Shown: in pieces, positions 8,767-17,496 of the stretch | How the letters are laid out: each line of letters starts with the position of its first letter | Numbering within the stretch: the first letter of the stretch is position 1 | The notes under the pieces: model-generated | The model's database searches: none | Told to the model about the DNA's origin: nothing | The model's input: only the letters and a program-made list of their open reading frames with translations | Origin: an uncultured Planctomycetota bacterium | GTDB lineage: Bacteria > Planctomycetota > UBA1135 > GCA-002686595 | Assembly (NCBI GenBank): GCA_903928115.1 | Contig: CAIYPP010000141.1 | Coordinates: forward strand, 1 to 64,000 | Reading direction: 5' to 3' | Length of the DNA stretch: 64,000 nt | Position numbers and translations under genes: made by a program

Positions 8767-10126
8767 AGCGCGGATGCTCGACGTGCTGCGCGTCGAGTTG
8801 GCGTGCGAGCTCGGCTGCGAGATCGGGCCGCTCGCCCGCGAGGTCGCGAGCTTCTTGCGGATCCTGCGCGAGGTCATAGAGCTCCACGCGTGGATTCCCC
8901 TTCTTGAGCTCGCGCTTCACGACCTTCCAATCTCCGCTGCGAAGCGCCTGCTGTCCGCCGTAGCCCGCGAGCTCCCAGTACATCGGTGTGCTGCGCGAGC
9001 CCGTGTCCGCTCCGAACAGTGCGGAGGCGAAGCTCTCGCCATCCCCGACCGAGGGCCGCGCCGCTCCGCAGAGCTCCGCCACCGTTGCGAACACATCGAA
9101 AAACGCGGCGGGCTTCGTCGCGACCGAGCCCGCCACGAGCCGCTCGCCCCAGCGCGCGACGAGCGGCACGCGCAGGCCGCCTTCGTAGACGCTGCCCTTG
9201 AACCCGCGCAGGCCCGCGGTGCTCTGAAAGAACTCCGAGTCCGAGCCGCCGAGTCGGTCGTACGTCGGACCGTTGTCGCTCGTGAAGAGGATCAGCGTTT
9301 CGTCGCCCAGATTTAGTTCGTCGACGAGGTCGACGATGCGTCCCACATCGCGATCCATGCGCGTCACCATCGCCGCGTAGGCCGCCCGCGGCGTCGGATG
9401 CGCGCGGTAGCCCTTCTTTCCGTCGTAGGGCGGATCGTCCCACTGCCCCACATACTCCGAGAGCGAGTCGTCGGGCACTTGGAGCGCGAGGTGCGGAGTC
9501 GTGAACGGCACGTACAGGAAGAAAGGTCGCTCGCGGTTCTCGCGCACGAAGTCGAGAGCGGCGGCCGCGATCCGGTCGTGCGAGTACTGCGTCCCATCGA
9601 GCTCGACGCGCTCGCGATTGCGCCAGAGGTGATCGGGATAGAAGTTGTGCGCCTGCCGCTGGCAGATGTAGCCGAAGAACTCGCCGAAGCCCTGCGCATT
9701 GGGATGGCCCTCGGAACTCGGCGTCGAGAGCCCCCACTTGCCGAAGCAGCCCGTCGCATAGCCACGCTCCCAGAGCGCCTCCGCGATCGTCACTTCGCTC
9801 GCGGGCAGGTCCATTTGCCCCTCGGGCTGAACCTCGAAGTTGTCGCGCACGGCGCCGTGGCCGTTGTGCTTGCCCGTGAGCAACACGCAGCGGCTCGGCG
9901 CGCACACCGGGGCGCCCGAGTAGAACTGCGTGAAGCGCACGCCCTGCGCCGCGAGCGCATCGATGCGCGGAGTGCGGATCTTGGTCTGTCCGTAGCAGCC
10001 GAGCTCGCCCCAGCCGAGGTCGTCGGCCACGATGAGCACGACGTTCGGCGGCCGCTGCGCGCGCTCCGAGGCTTGACATCCAAGCCCGAGCAGCATCCCC
10101 GCGGTCGCAAAGCCCAGCGTTCGCAT
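8750..10126 (-). CDS. lipoprotein sulfatase (type I, formylglycine)
   Basis: The 458-residue protein hydrolyses sulfate esters. The CAPSR pentapeptide at C75 is the C-x-P-S-R signature whose cysteine becomes formylglycine; the metal-binding DDLGWGELG block precedes it, and FTSDNGPTYDR supplies further metal ligands. The chosen ATG gives a short lipoprotein signal ending LGLGC (C17), so the enzyme is probably anchored on the outside of a membrane. The natural substrate (sulfated glycan or small ester) cannot be told. A maturase (FGE or anSME) would be needed and is not in the window. The CDI-immunity-like gene lies 82 nt upstream in the same direction. Confidence 0.92.
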   Translation of the reverse strand: MRTLGFATAGMLLGLGCQASERAQRPPNVVLIVADDLGWGELGCYGQTKIRTPRIDALAAQGVRFTQFYSGAPVCAPSRCVLLTGKHNGHGAVRDNFEVQPEGQMDLPASEVTIAEALWERGYATGCFGKWGLSTPSSEGHPNAQGFGEFFGYICQRQAHNFYPDHLWRNRERVELDGTQYSHDRIAAAALDFVRENRERPFFLYVPFTTPHLALQVPDDSLSEYVGQWDDPPYDGKKGYRAHPTPRAAYAAMVTRMDRDVGRIVDLVDELNLGDETLILFTSDNGPTYDRLGGSDSEFFQSTAGLRGFKGSVYEGGLRVPLVARWGERLVAGSVATKPAAFFDVFATVAELCGAARPSVGDGESFASALFGADTGSRSTPMYWELAGYGGQQALRSGDWKVVKRELKKGNPRVELYDLAQDPQEARDLAGERPDLAAELARQLDAQHVEHPRFKLTK

Positions 10127-10208
10127 GGCGCCCCACGATGCCCGCGACCCGGACGAGCCGCAAGTCATGCTGGACGCTTCATGGCGCTGCGCGCACCTCG
10201 CAGCGCTG

Positions 10209-10616
10209 TCAGCCCGTCAGCTGCCGCGGGAACTCGGAGAGTTCCAGCGCGATCTCTTCTGGGCCGCTGCCGACACCATCGGCGATCGCCGCGACGCGTG
10301 CGTGCCAGCGCGGATGCGTGAGCCAGAACTCGCCGTCGATGCGCAGCACCGCACCGAGCAGGTCGCCCGGATAGTCGTCGCCGGCGACGAGGGGCGACTT
10401 CGCCAGCATGTCGAGCGCACGCGGAACGATGAGGTCGAGCGACATGCGCTGGCCGATCAGGGCTCCGAGGTCGCCGGCGGTCAGGGCGCCGAGCGGCACG
10501 CTCCGCAGCCCTGCGCAGCGCCTACCGATCGGCGTGGGGCTGGCAGGCGAGAGAGCGGAGCCTTCGATTTGCTCGAGCGAGCGGGTGAGATTGGGATCGG
10601 TCTGAGTGCGTTCCAT
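10209..10616 (-). CDS. contact-dependent growth inhibition immunity-like protein
   Basis: A 135-residue protein with the block LTAGDLGALIGQRMSLDLIV, followed by a LAKSPLVAGDDYPGDLL stretch. This matches my recollection of the CdiI_3-type immunity family (LIGQ, an I/L-rich helix, then YPGDLL). Such proteins bind and neutralise the toxin domain of a CdiA or similar polymorphic toxin. The start at 10616 gives the usual family length; a longer frame upstream reaches 10745 but looks unlike the family. No toxin gene is near, so it would be an orphan. Family membership is inferred from motif memory, not a search. Confidence 0.6.
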   Translation of the reverse strand: MERTQTDPNLTRSLEQIEGSALSPASPTPIGRRCAGLRSVPLGALTAGDLGALIGQRMSLDLIVPRALDMLAKSPLVAGDDYPGDLLGAVLRIDGEFWLTHPRWHARVAAIADGVGSGPEEIALELSEFPRQLTG

Positions 10617-10768
10617 GAGCGAGCGGACGTCGCGTGCCAACAGCGGAACGCTTCGAACGGTGAGGGACCATAGCCCCAGAAGAGCCCCAGCCCTCCGAAG
10701 AACGCGCTTTTTCGTCGCCAGCGTGCGGCGCCCCGGGAGCTCCACGTCCGCGCGTGCGCTCGCCGCAC

Positions 10769-11878
10769 CTACAGCGGGAAGGCGCCGTCGCCCTTTTGGG
10801 CGTGACCGAGACGCTCGGCGACGGAGATGAAGCGGTTGTACTGCTTGCGCAGGTGCCGCGGCACCTCGGCGTAGACGTCCTCGACCAGCGTCTTCAGCGC
10901 CATCGGCGCCGCCGCCTCCTGCACGTGGATTTCGCGGTCGATCTCTTCGAAGAGCTCGGCCTCGATGCGCTCTCGCTCAGCAGCCGCCAGCGCGCCCTGC
11001 GCGACCAAGTGCCGCTCCATGCGCTCCAACGGATCGCGCGCCGCCCAGCTCTCGACCTCGGCCGCATCGCGGTACTTCGTCGGATCGTCCGACGAGCTGT
11101 GCCCCATCATGCGATAGGTCTTGAGCACCAAGAGGCTCGGACCTTCGCCACGCCGCGCCCGCGCGATCGCTGCGCGCATCTCGCGCACGCACGCCAGCGC
11201 GTCGTTGCCGTCGACTTCGATCCCCGGCATGCCGTACGCGAGCGCCTTGTCGGCGTAGCTCTCCGCCGCCGTCTGCTCCCGCGAACACACGCTGATCGCC
11301 CAGCCGTTGTCGATGCACACGAACACGGCGGGCACTTTCCACACGCCCGCGAAGTTCATTCCCGAGTGGAAGCCGTTCGAGCTCGTCGCGCCGTCGCCGA
11401 AGTAGATCGCGTGGACCTCGTCCAGCCCGCGCTGCTTCGCCGCGAGCGCCGCTCCGACGCCGTGCGGAACCTGCGTGCCGATCACGCTCGACCACGAGGG
11501 GTAATGGCTCCCCTTGTGCTGGAAGTGGTTGCACATCTGACGGCCCTTGGCCGTGTCGTTCGAGTTGCAGTACATCTGCGCGATATATTCCGAGAGCGGC
11601 AGCCCGCGCATCACCGCCGCCGAGCCCTCGCGCAGCCCCGACCACAGCCAGTCGCGCGGCTCGAGCGCAAACGCCGAGCCGATGATCGCCGCCTCCAGCC
11701 CCTTCGCGGTGCCGACGAAGCCGATGCGTCCCGCGCGCTGGAGCTTCAGCATGCGGTCGTCGAGCGCCCGCACGCGCAGCATGTGGCGGAACAGGGCGCG
11801 CAGGGCGTCGCGGGAGAGCTCGGGCGGAGCGCCGACGAGCTGGCCGTTTTGTTCGAGGACCTGGGCGAGGGGAGCCAT
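10769..11878 (-). CDS. 2-oxo acid (branched-chain or pyruvate) dehydrogenase E1 alpha subunit
   Basis: The 369-residue protein is a thiamine-diphosphate-binding E1 alpha subunit. It carries the GDG (161-163) to N191 TPP motif, the [12 protein letters not shown] helix, and the phosphorylation-loop-like [19 protein letters not shown], which resembles branched-chain oxo acid dehydrogenase more than pyruvate dehydrogenase. It would decarboxylate branched-chain 2-oxo acids together with an E1 beta. No E1 beta or E2 gene adjoins it, which is unusual because these are normally in one operon. The start is the ATG followed by APLAQVLEQ; a longer open frame upstream crosses the divergent promoter region and was not used. 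Confidence 0.88.
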   Translation of the reverse strand: MAPLAQVLEQNGQLVGAPPELSRDALRALFRHMLRVRALDDRMLKLQRAGRIGFVGTAKGLEAAIIGSAFALEPRDWLWSGLREGSAAVMRGLPLSEYIAQMYCNSNDTAKGRQMCNHFQHKGSHYPSWSSVIGTQVPHGVGAALAAKQRGLDEVHAIYFGDGATSSNGFHSGMNFAGVWKVPAVFVCIDNGWAISVCSREQTAAESYADKALAYGMPGIEVDGNDALACVREMRAAIARARRGEGPSLLVLKTYRMMGHSSSDDPTKYRDAAEVESWAARDPLERMERHLVAQGALAAAERERIEAELFEEIDREIHVQEAAAPMALKTLVEDVYAEVPRHLRKQYNRFISVAERLGHAQKGDGAFPL

Positions 11879-12026
11879 GGCGGGCAGAGAGGATAGCGCC
11901 CCGGACGCACTCGCGCGCAGCGCGGGAAAGTTCCTCCGCATCCGCAGCCGTTCCGGCTTACGTAGACTCCTCTTCGATGGGGCTCTCCCGCGCCCCGCCC
12001 CGCTCGCCCCGGCCCTCGTCCTCCCC

Positions 12027-13124
12027 ATGACCAGCCCCGATTCCAAGCTGACGCTCTGGACCGCCCTGCTCTTCGCCCTCACCGCGCTGCTCGCTTCGTG
12101 CGCGCGCGCGCCGAGAACCGAGGAAGCGCCCGCACCCGCCAAGGAGACCGCCCCCGTGACGACCCCGTCCCCGATCGACCGCGACGCGCTCAAGGCGCGC
12201 CTCACTCCGATGCAATGGAAGGTGACGCAGGAGAGCGGCACCGAGCGCGCCTTCAGCGGCGAGTACTGGGACAATCACGCGGAGGGCATCTACGTCGACA
12301 TCGTCGACGGCACGCCGCTCTTCTCGTCGAAGGACAAGTTCGACTCCGGCTGCGGCTGGCCGAGCTTCACGCAGCCGCTCGAGGAATCGCCGCTCGTCGA
12401 GAAGCGCGACCTCACGCACGGGATGATCCGCACCGAGGTGCGCTCCGCGCGCGCCGACTCGCACCTAGGCCACGTGTTCGACGACGGCCCGCAGCCCACC
12501 GGTCTGCGCTACTGCATCAACTCGGCCTCGCTGCGCTTCGTTCCCGTCGCCGACCTCGAGAAGGAAGGCCTCGGTCGCTTCCTGCCGCTCTTCGGCAAGG
12601 CTCCGTCGGGCAGCGCTTCCCCCGCCGCCGCGCCAGCTTCGTCCACGGAGACCGCGGTGCTCGCCGGAGGCTGCTTCTGGGGCATGGAAGACCTGCTGCG
12701 CAAGATCCCCGGCGTGCTCGACACCGAGTGCGGCTACACCGGCGGCCACCTCGAGAACCCCAAGTACGACGACACGCACGACTCGAAGAGCGGCCACGCG
12801 GAGTCCGTGAAGATCGTGTTCGATCCGGCCAAGGTCTCCTACGACGAGCTGCTCGTGTGGTTCTTCAAGATCCACGACCCGACGACACTCAACCGCCAAG
12901 GCAACGACCGCGGCACGCAGTACCGCTCGACCATCTTCTACGCCAACGCCGAGCAAAAAGCCGCCGCAGAAAAGGCCATCGCCGAGGCCGAGAAGAAGTG
13001 GAAGAAGAAGGTCGTCACGACCCTCGAGCCGGCCGCGAAGTGGTGGCCTGCCGAGGCGTATCACCAGGACTACCTCGTCAAGAATCCCCGCGGCTACACC
13101 TGCCACTACATCCGCGACCTGTAG
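12027..13124 (+). CDS. msrAB: MsrB-MsrA fusion lipoprotein (peptide methionine sulfoxide reductase)
   Basis: The 365-residue protein repairs oxidised methionine outside the cytoplasm. It begins with a lipoprotein signal ending LLASC. Next comes an MsrB domain (about 47-190) with [17 protein letters not shown] and the catalytic cysteine in RYCINSASL; the zinc-binding CxxC pairs of some MsrBs are not visible. A linker of proline, alanine and serine leads to an MsrA domain (about 210-365) with [11 protein letters not shown] and the GTQYRS block. The B-then-A order is the reverse of the MsrA-MsrB order found in several known fusions. No thioredoxin domain is fused, so a periplasmic reductant must be supplied by another protein. 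Confidence 0.93.
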   Translation: MTSPDSKLTLWTALLFALTALLASCARAPRTEEAPAPAKETAPVTTPSPIDRDALKARLTPMQWKVTQESGTERAFSGEYWDNHAEGIYVDIVDGTPLFSSKDKFDSGCGWPSFTQPLEESPLVEKRDLTHGMIRTEVRSARADSHLGHVFDDGPQPTGLRYCINSASLRFVPVADLEKEGLGRFLPLFGKAPSGSASPAAAPASSTETAVLAGGCFWGMEDLLRKIPGVLDTECGYTGGHLENPKYDDTHDSKSGHAESVKIVFDPAKVSYDELLVWFFKIHDPTTLNRQGNDRGTQYRSTIFYANAEQKAAAEKAIAEAEKKWKKKVVTTLEPAAKWWPAEAYHQDYLVKNPRGYTCHYIRDL

Positions 13125-13135
13125 CGCCGAACGAG

Positions 13136-13173
13136 AGCGAACGACTCGCGGCAGCCATCGTGCCGCTCGCTCC
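13136..13173. terminator. hairpin between convergent genes
   Basis: GAGCGA (13136-13141) pairs with TCGCTC (13168-13173), and inner GCGGCA (13149-13154) pairs with TGCCGC (13162-13167); a 7-nt bulge lies on the 5' side. It fills the gap between msrAB and the DUF2071 gene and could end transcription from both sides. There is no U-tract. Confidence 0.5.
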
Positions 13174-13175
13174 GG

Positions 13176-13949
13176 TCACGGTGCATCCGTCAAGGCCGGC
13201 GACCAAGCGACGACGTCGATACTCTGCGCGTAGTGCAGCAGCGGGCGTTGGTCGGGGAGCGTGAAGCCACTCGCCTGCGCGAGGGTGCAGCGCTCGATGT
13301 GCGCTTCCGCGTCCTGAAGCGGCCACGGCGCGTGGTCGATCTCTCCACGCGTGAGGCGGCCTGAGTGGTCGAGCGTGTAGAGGCAGTAGCGATCCGTGAG
13401 CCACGACTCGAGCGAGCCGCGAGCCGCACGGCGAGGCGCCGAGGTCGGACGGTACTGCGCGAGCAGCTCGGCGGAGGGCGCGCCGGCGTGCGTGCGCATG
13501 CTGGCGTACTGCACGGTGTCCACACGACTCTCGCAGCTCATGCGCGCGGTGAAGTACGGCAGGTTGAACCAGCCACGCGCACCGGCGACGGCGAGCGGAC
13601 TCGCCGCGTCGAGGCTGTAGAACCACACGCCCGGCTTCCCGCCATGCGTGACGTAGGTGCGCAGGTTGAGCTCGGGGAAGCGCTCGCCAACGCCGAAGGA
13701 AGGCAGCCCCGCGAGCCGAACGCCGCTCATGCGGAACGGAACGACGCCGAGCCACGCACGTCCCTCGAACGTGTCGAGCGCGAGGCCCGCGGGCAGAGTG
13801 CGCGCAACTAGGTCCGGCTCGAACGACCAATGCGCAAACAAGAGCTCGCTCCACGTCATGCGCATCGCCGGCGTGCCCGCGGGCGCGGGCCACGGACGTT
13901 CCGTGCTCGAAAACGAATGCGACGACTCAGGCCGAGGGGTGTGACCCAT
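13176..13949 (-). CDS. DUF2071 (YqjF-like) family protein
   Basis: The 257-residue protein shows the DUF2071 pattern: MTWSELLFAHWSFEPDLVAR, the strand LDTFEGRAWLGVVPFRMSGV, FPELNLRTYVTHGGKPGVWF and YSLDAASPLAV. Members are about 240 residues; function is unknown, and some resemble acetoacetate-decarboxylase folds. There is no signal peptide, so it is probably cytosolic. The start at 13949 was preferred because it leaves about 45 residues of low-complexity leader; a further ATG at the conserved MRMTWSELLF region may be the true start. Confidence 0.8.
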   Translation of the reverse strand: MGHTPRPESSHSFSSTERPWPAPAGTPAMRMTWSELLFAHWSFEPDLVARTLPAGLALDTFEGRAWLGVVPFRMSGVRLAGLPSFGVGERFPELNLRTYVTHGGKPGVWFYSLDAASPLAVAGARGWFNLPYFTARMSCESRVDTVQYASMRTHAGAPSAELLAQYRPTSAPRRAARGSLESWLTDRYCLYTLDHSGRLTRGEIDHAPWPLQDAEAHIERCTLAQASGFTLPDQRPLLHYAQSIDVVAWSPALTDAP

Positions 13950-14176
13950 GCCGAGAGCATGGTCCACAACCCGTGGTCCTTCCAAGGGCGTTGGGAGGAG
14001 CCCGCTGCGCGATGGCGTATCGCGTCGAGACGCACCGCAGCCGCGTCCGTGGATCGAAATCGAGATCTGGGAGGCCGTAGGCGGACTGGGAGGCCCTCTG
14101 TTCAGAGCGCGGCTCGCTCGACGACGCTAACCTGTTCGCCCTGCGGTGTCCGGCTGAGCTGCACCGCGTCCCCACC

Positions 14177-15595
14177 GTGTCCGAACCCGACCTTCAATCG
14201 CTCAAGATCGACCGCTCGAACGCCAAGACCCGCCGCCGTGGCTCGGGGGGCTGGCTCGGCAAGCTGCTGACGCTGGTCGTCGTCGTGGGTGCGCTGGTGC
14301 TCTTCCGCGGGCCGCTCATCGGCCTGTTCGAGCGCCTCAACCTGCCCGAAGTGCGCGTGACCTCGGCGCTCAAGCAGAGCGCAGGCGCTGCGAGCGCGGT
14401 CAGCGGCGCCGCGGCCAATGGCTACATCGTGGCGAGCCGCCGCGCGGCGCTGTCGGCGGACACGCCGGGTCGCATCGTCGAGCTGAACGTCACCGAGGGG
14501 TCGGTCGTGAAGAAGGGCGACGTCGTGGCGCGGCTCTTCTCGGACGAGTACCGCGCGGCGCTGCGCGCGGTCGACGCCGAGATCGCGGCGCAAGAATCGA
14601 CGATCTCGCGCGTCCGAGCGCAGCTCGACGCGACATCCGCGAACACGCCGCGCCTCGACGCAGAGGTCGAGCGCGTGCGCGAAACGCAGCGCGAGCAGGA
14701 GCGGCAGATCGAGCTCTCGCGGACGCGGCTCGCGCGAGCAGAGGCGCTCGTGAAAGACGGCGTCGGCACTCAGCAGGCGGTCGACGACGCGCGCTCGGAA
14801 CTGATCCGCGTCGAAGGCGGCATCGGCGCATCGTCGGCGGCGCTGCGCGCAGCTCAAGCGGCGCGCGCTCAGCTCGATAGCGAGCTCTCGGCGCTGCGTG
14901 CGGCGCTCGCGGAAGCCCAAGCTCGCCTGCCGGTCCTCGCGGCGAACCGCGAAGCCGCCCAAGCCACGCTCGACAAGACCGAGGTGCGCGCGCCGTTCGA
15001 CGGTGTGGTCGTGCTCAAGGATGCCGAAGTCGGCGAGGTCGTGACGCCCAACGCGCTCGGAGGAAACTCGCGCGGATCGGTGGCGACGATGGTCGACTTC
15101 GCGACGCTCGAAGTGCAGGTCGAGCTGCCTGAGACGAACTTGAGCGCGGCGGTGGTCGGCGATGCCGCGACGATCTACCTCGACGCGTATTCCGATCGGC
15201 CGTACGCGGGCCGCGTCTCGCGCATTTGGCCGACGGCGAATCGACAAAAGGCGACCGTGGAAGTGCGCGTGCGATTCGATGCGCCGGACGAGCGCCTGCG
15301 GCCCGAGATGGGCGCGCGCATCGTCTTCGGTGCGGTGGCGAAGCCGGAAGCCGCGCAGGAGGGCGGCGCTGGCGAGTCGACGGTGCTCGTGCCGCTGTCG
15401 GCGGTCGTGCCGATCGACGGCAAGCCGCACGTGTTCTTGCTCGAGCGCGACGTGGTGCGCCAACGCGCGCTGCAGCTCGGAGCCGAGAAGAACGGGCGCG
15501 CCGTCGTGCGCTCGGGACTGCAGGGAGGCGAGCGACTGGTCGACCAGCCGCCGCCGCAACTCGTGGACGGCGACCGCGTCCGCGTGAAGGGCTGA
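14177..15595 (+). CDS. HlyD/RND-type membrane fusion (adaptor) protein of an ABC exporter
   Basis: The 472-residue periplasmic adaptor links an inner-membrane ABC transporter to outer layers. It has one N-terminal membrane helix (about 28-48), a lipoyl-like half (ADTPGRIVELNVTEGSVVKK), a long alanine/glutamate-rich coiled coil (about 125-255), the second lipoyl half (TEVRAPFDGVVVLKDAEVGE), and beta-barrel domains. The gene starts with GTG; the next gene follows after 5 nt, so it heads a four-gene operon with an ATPase and two FtsX-like permeases. This layout resembles MacA of macrolide or lipoprotein exporters. The substrate is unknown. Confidence 0.88.
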   Translation: MSEPDLQSLKIDRSNAKTRRRGSGGWLGKLLTLVVVVGALVLFRGPLIGLFERLNLPEVRVTSALKQSAGAASAVSGAAANGYIVASRRAALSADTPGRIVELNVTEGSVVKKGDVVARLFSDEYRAALRAVDAEIAAQESTISRVRAQLDATSANTPRLDAEVERVRETQREQERQIELSRTRLARAEALVKDGVGTQQAVDDARSELIRVEGGIGASSAALRAAQAARAQLDSELSALRAALAEAQARLPVLAANREAAQATLDKTEVRAPFDGVVVLKDAEVGEVVTPNALGGNSRGSVATMVDFATLEVQVELPETNLSAAVVGDAATIYLDAYSDRPYAGRVSRIWPTANRQKATVEVRVRFDAPDERLRPEMGARIVFGAVAKPEAAQEGGAGESTVLVPLSAVVPIDGKPHVFLLERDVVRQRALQLGAEKNGRAVVRSGLQGGERLVDQPPPQLVDGDRVRVKG

Positions 15596-15600
15596 GAGCG

Positions 15601-16308
15601 ATGTCGCAGGCGATGATCCGAGTCCGCAACCTGACCAAGCGCTACCAGCGCGGCGGCGAGACGTTGACGGTGCTGGACAACCTCAACCTCGAGATGGAAG
15701 AGGGCCGCTTCTACGCGCTGATGGGGCCGTCGGGCTCGGGCAAGACGACCTTGCTCAATCTGATCGGCGGACTCGACTCGCCGGATTCGGGCGAGCTCGT
15801 GGTCGCGGGCGAGGATCTGGCTCAGCTGACGGGCGCGGACCTCGCGGCATGGCGCGGAGCGAACGTCGGCTTCGTGTTCCAAGGCTTCAACCTGATCCCC
15901 GTGCTGACCGCGCGCGAGAACGTCGAGCTGCCGCTCAAGCTGACGCCCTTGTCGCGCTCGCAGCGCCGCACGCAGGCGGAGACCGCGCTCAAGCTCGTGG
16001 GCTTGGGCGATCGCATGGACCACCGGCCGCGCCAGCTCTCGGGCGGTCAGGAGCAGCGCGTCGCCATCGCGCGCGCGATCGCTACGGACCCCAAGGTGAT
16101 CCTCGCCGACGAGCCGACCGGCGACCTCGATCGCAAGAGCGCGGAGCAGGTGCTCGACCTTCTCGGGCGCCTCAATCGCGAGTTCAAGAAGACGATCCTG
16201 ATGGTGACGCACGATCCGCACGCCGCGGAGCGTGCGCAGTCGATCGTGCACCTCGACAAGGGTCAGCTCGGCCGCATCGAGCACAACCAGCCGGTCGCAG
16301 CGGGCTGA
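15601..16308 (+). CDS. MacB/LolD-type ABC transporter ATP-binding protein
   Basis: The 235-residue ATPase powers the exporter encoded around it. Walker A GPSGSGKTT (42-50), signature LSGGQEQRVAIARA and Walker B VILADEPTGDLD are intact, and the H-loop VTHDPHAA is present. The GDLD sequence and the GFVFQGFNLIP Q-loop are typical of the LolD/MacB branch, which moves lipoproteins or hydrophobic molecules. It follows the adaptor gene by 5 nt and precedes two permease genes. Confidence 0.93.
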   Translation: MSQAMIRVRNLTKRYQRGGETLTVLDNLNLEMEEGRFYALMGPSGSGKTTLLNLIGGLDSPDSGELVVAGEDLAQLTGADLAAWRGANVGFVFQGFNLIPVLTARENVELPLKLTPLSRSQRRTQAETALKLVGLGDRMDHRPRQLSGGQEQRVAIARAIATDPKVILADEPTGDLDRKSAEQVLDLLGRLNREFKKTILMVTHDPHAAERAQSIVHLDKGQLGRIEHNQPVAAG

Positions 16309-16329
16309 GCGCGCCACGAGGAGATCCAC

Positions 16330-17493
16330 GTGTTCAAGCTCGTCCTGCGCAACCTCTCCAGCCACCCGATCCGCTCCGGCATCACCGCCGTGTCGGTCGG
16401 AGTCGCACTGTTCCTCGTGTGCGTGCTGACGTCGATCGTCACCACGCTGCAGTCCGGCCTCGCGGCCGCGAGCTCCACACGCCTCGTGGTGATGAGCTCG
16501 ATCAGCCTCTTCGTCGACATCCCCCTCGCGTACCAAGAGAAGATCGCCAAGGTCGAGGGCATCGCGAACGTCGTGAAGTGGCAGTGGTTCGGCGGCTACT
16601 ACAAGTCGCAGGACAACTTCTTCGGCCAGTTCGCGGTCGACCCCGAGCGCATGTTCGAGGTCTACCCCGAGGTCAAGGTCGACGAGGAGACCAAGCGCAA
16701 GTTCCTCACGCAGCGCAACGCGTGCATCGTCGGCTGGCAGCTCGCGGCGGAGTTCCCCGAGTGGCAGCAGACAGGCAAGATTCCGATCACCGGCGCGCTC
16801 TTCCCCCACCCGTCGGGGCAAGCGTGGGACTTCGAGCTCGCGGGCGTCTACCGCTCGGAGGCCGCGAACTTCGACAACCGCACGATGTTCTTCCGCTGGG
16901 ATCTCTTCGAAGAAACGATGAAGGCCGCGGGGCAAGATCCGGGCGTGGGCGTGTACGTGATGAGCGTCGAGCCGGGCGCGGACATCGAGAGCATGCGCGC
17001 GCAGATCGAGTCGATGTTCGAGAACGGACCGGCGACGGTGCGCTGCGACACGGAGAGCGAGTTCACGCGCCAGTTCGTCTCGATGCTCGGCGACATCCCC
17101 ATGTTCCTCGGCTGGATCGGCGCGGGGGTGCTCGTGGCGATCCTGCTCGGCGCGGTCAACGCGATGCTGATGGCAGGCCGCGAGCAGACCCACGACATCG
17201 GCATCCTGAAGGCGCTCGGCTTCTCGGACTCGACGGCGTTCGGCGTGCTGATCACGCAATCGCTCGTCCTGTGCCTCTCCGGCGGCGCGTTCGGCATCGT
17301 GCTCGCGCGAACGCTCGAGCAGCCGATCGCGCTCGCGATCGGCTCGGCGTTCCCGGGCTTTTTCATCGAGACATCCACCTACGTCGGCGCAGCAGTGACG
17401 AGCCTCGTCGTCGGCCTCGCCGCCGGTGCGATCCCCGCTTGGAACGCGCTGCGGGCCAACTGCGTCGAAGCGCTGCGCGCCAAGGGAGCCTGA
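16330..17493 (+). CDS. FtsX/MacB-type ABC permease 1
   Basis: The 387-residue permease has an N-terminal membrane helix (SGITAVSVGVALFLVCVLTS), a large periplasmic domain (about 45-255), and three C-terminal helices ending in the FtsX-family fold, with the TDIGILKALG-like coupling sequence HDIGILKALGFSDS. It starts with GTG preceded by a clear GAGGAG site 6 nt upstream. The downstream permease gene follows after 3 nt. The two permeases differ in sequence, so the transporter is probably a heterodimer. Confidence 0.88.
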   Translation: MFKLVLRNLSSHPIRSGITAVSVGVALFLVCVLTSIVTTLQSGLAAASSTRLVVMSSISLFVDIPLAYQEKIAKVEGIANVVKWQWFGGYYKSQDNFFGQFAVDPERMFEVYPEVKVDEETKRKFLTQRNACIVGWQLAAEFPEWQQTGKIPITGALFPHPSGQAWDFELAGVYRSEAANFDNRTMFFRWDLFEETMKAAGQDPGVGVYVMSVEPGADIESMRAQIESMFENGPATVRCDTESEFTRQFVSMLGDIPMFLGWIGAGVLVAILLGAVNAMLMAGREQTHDIGILKALGFSDSTAFGVLITQSLVLCLSGGAFGIVLARTLEQPIALAIGSAFPGFFIETSTYVGAAVTSLVVGLAAGAIPAWNALRANCVEALRAKGA

Positions 17494-17496
17494 GCC

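Noticed and set aside
3477-10126. Polysaccharide utilisation locus from esterase and sulfatase
   Set aside because: They lie in different operons with an Lhr helicase between them; no glycoside hydrolase or transporter accompanies them.
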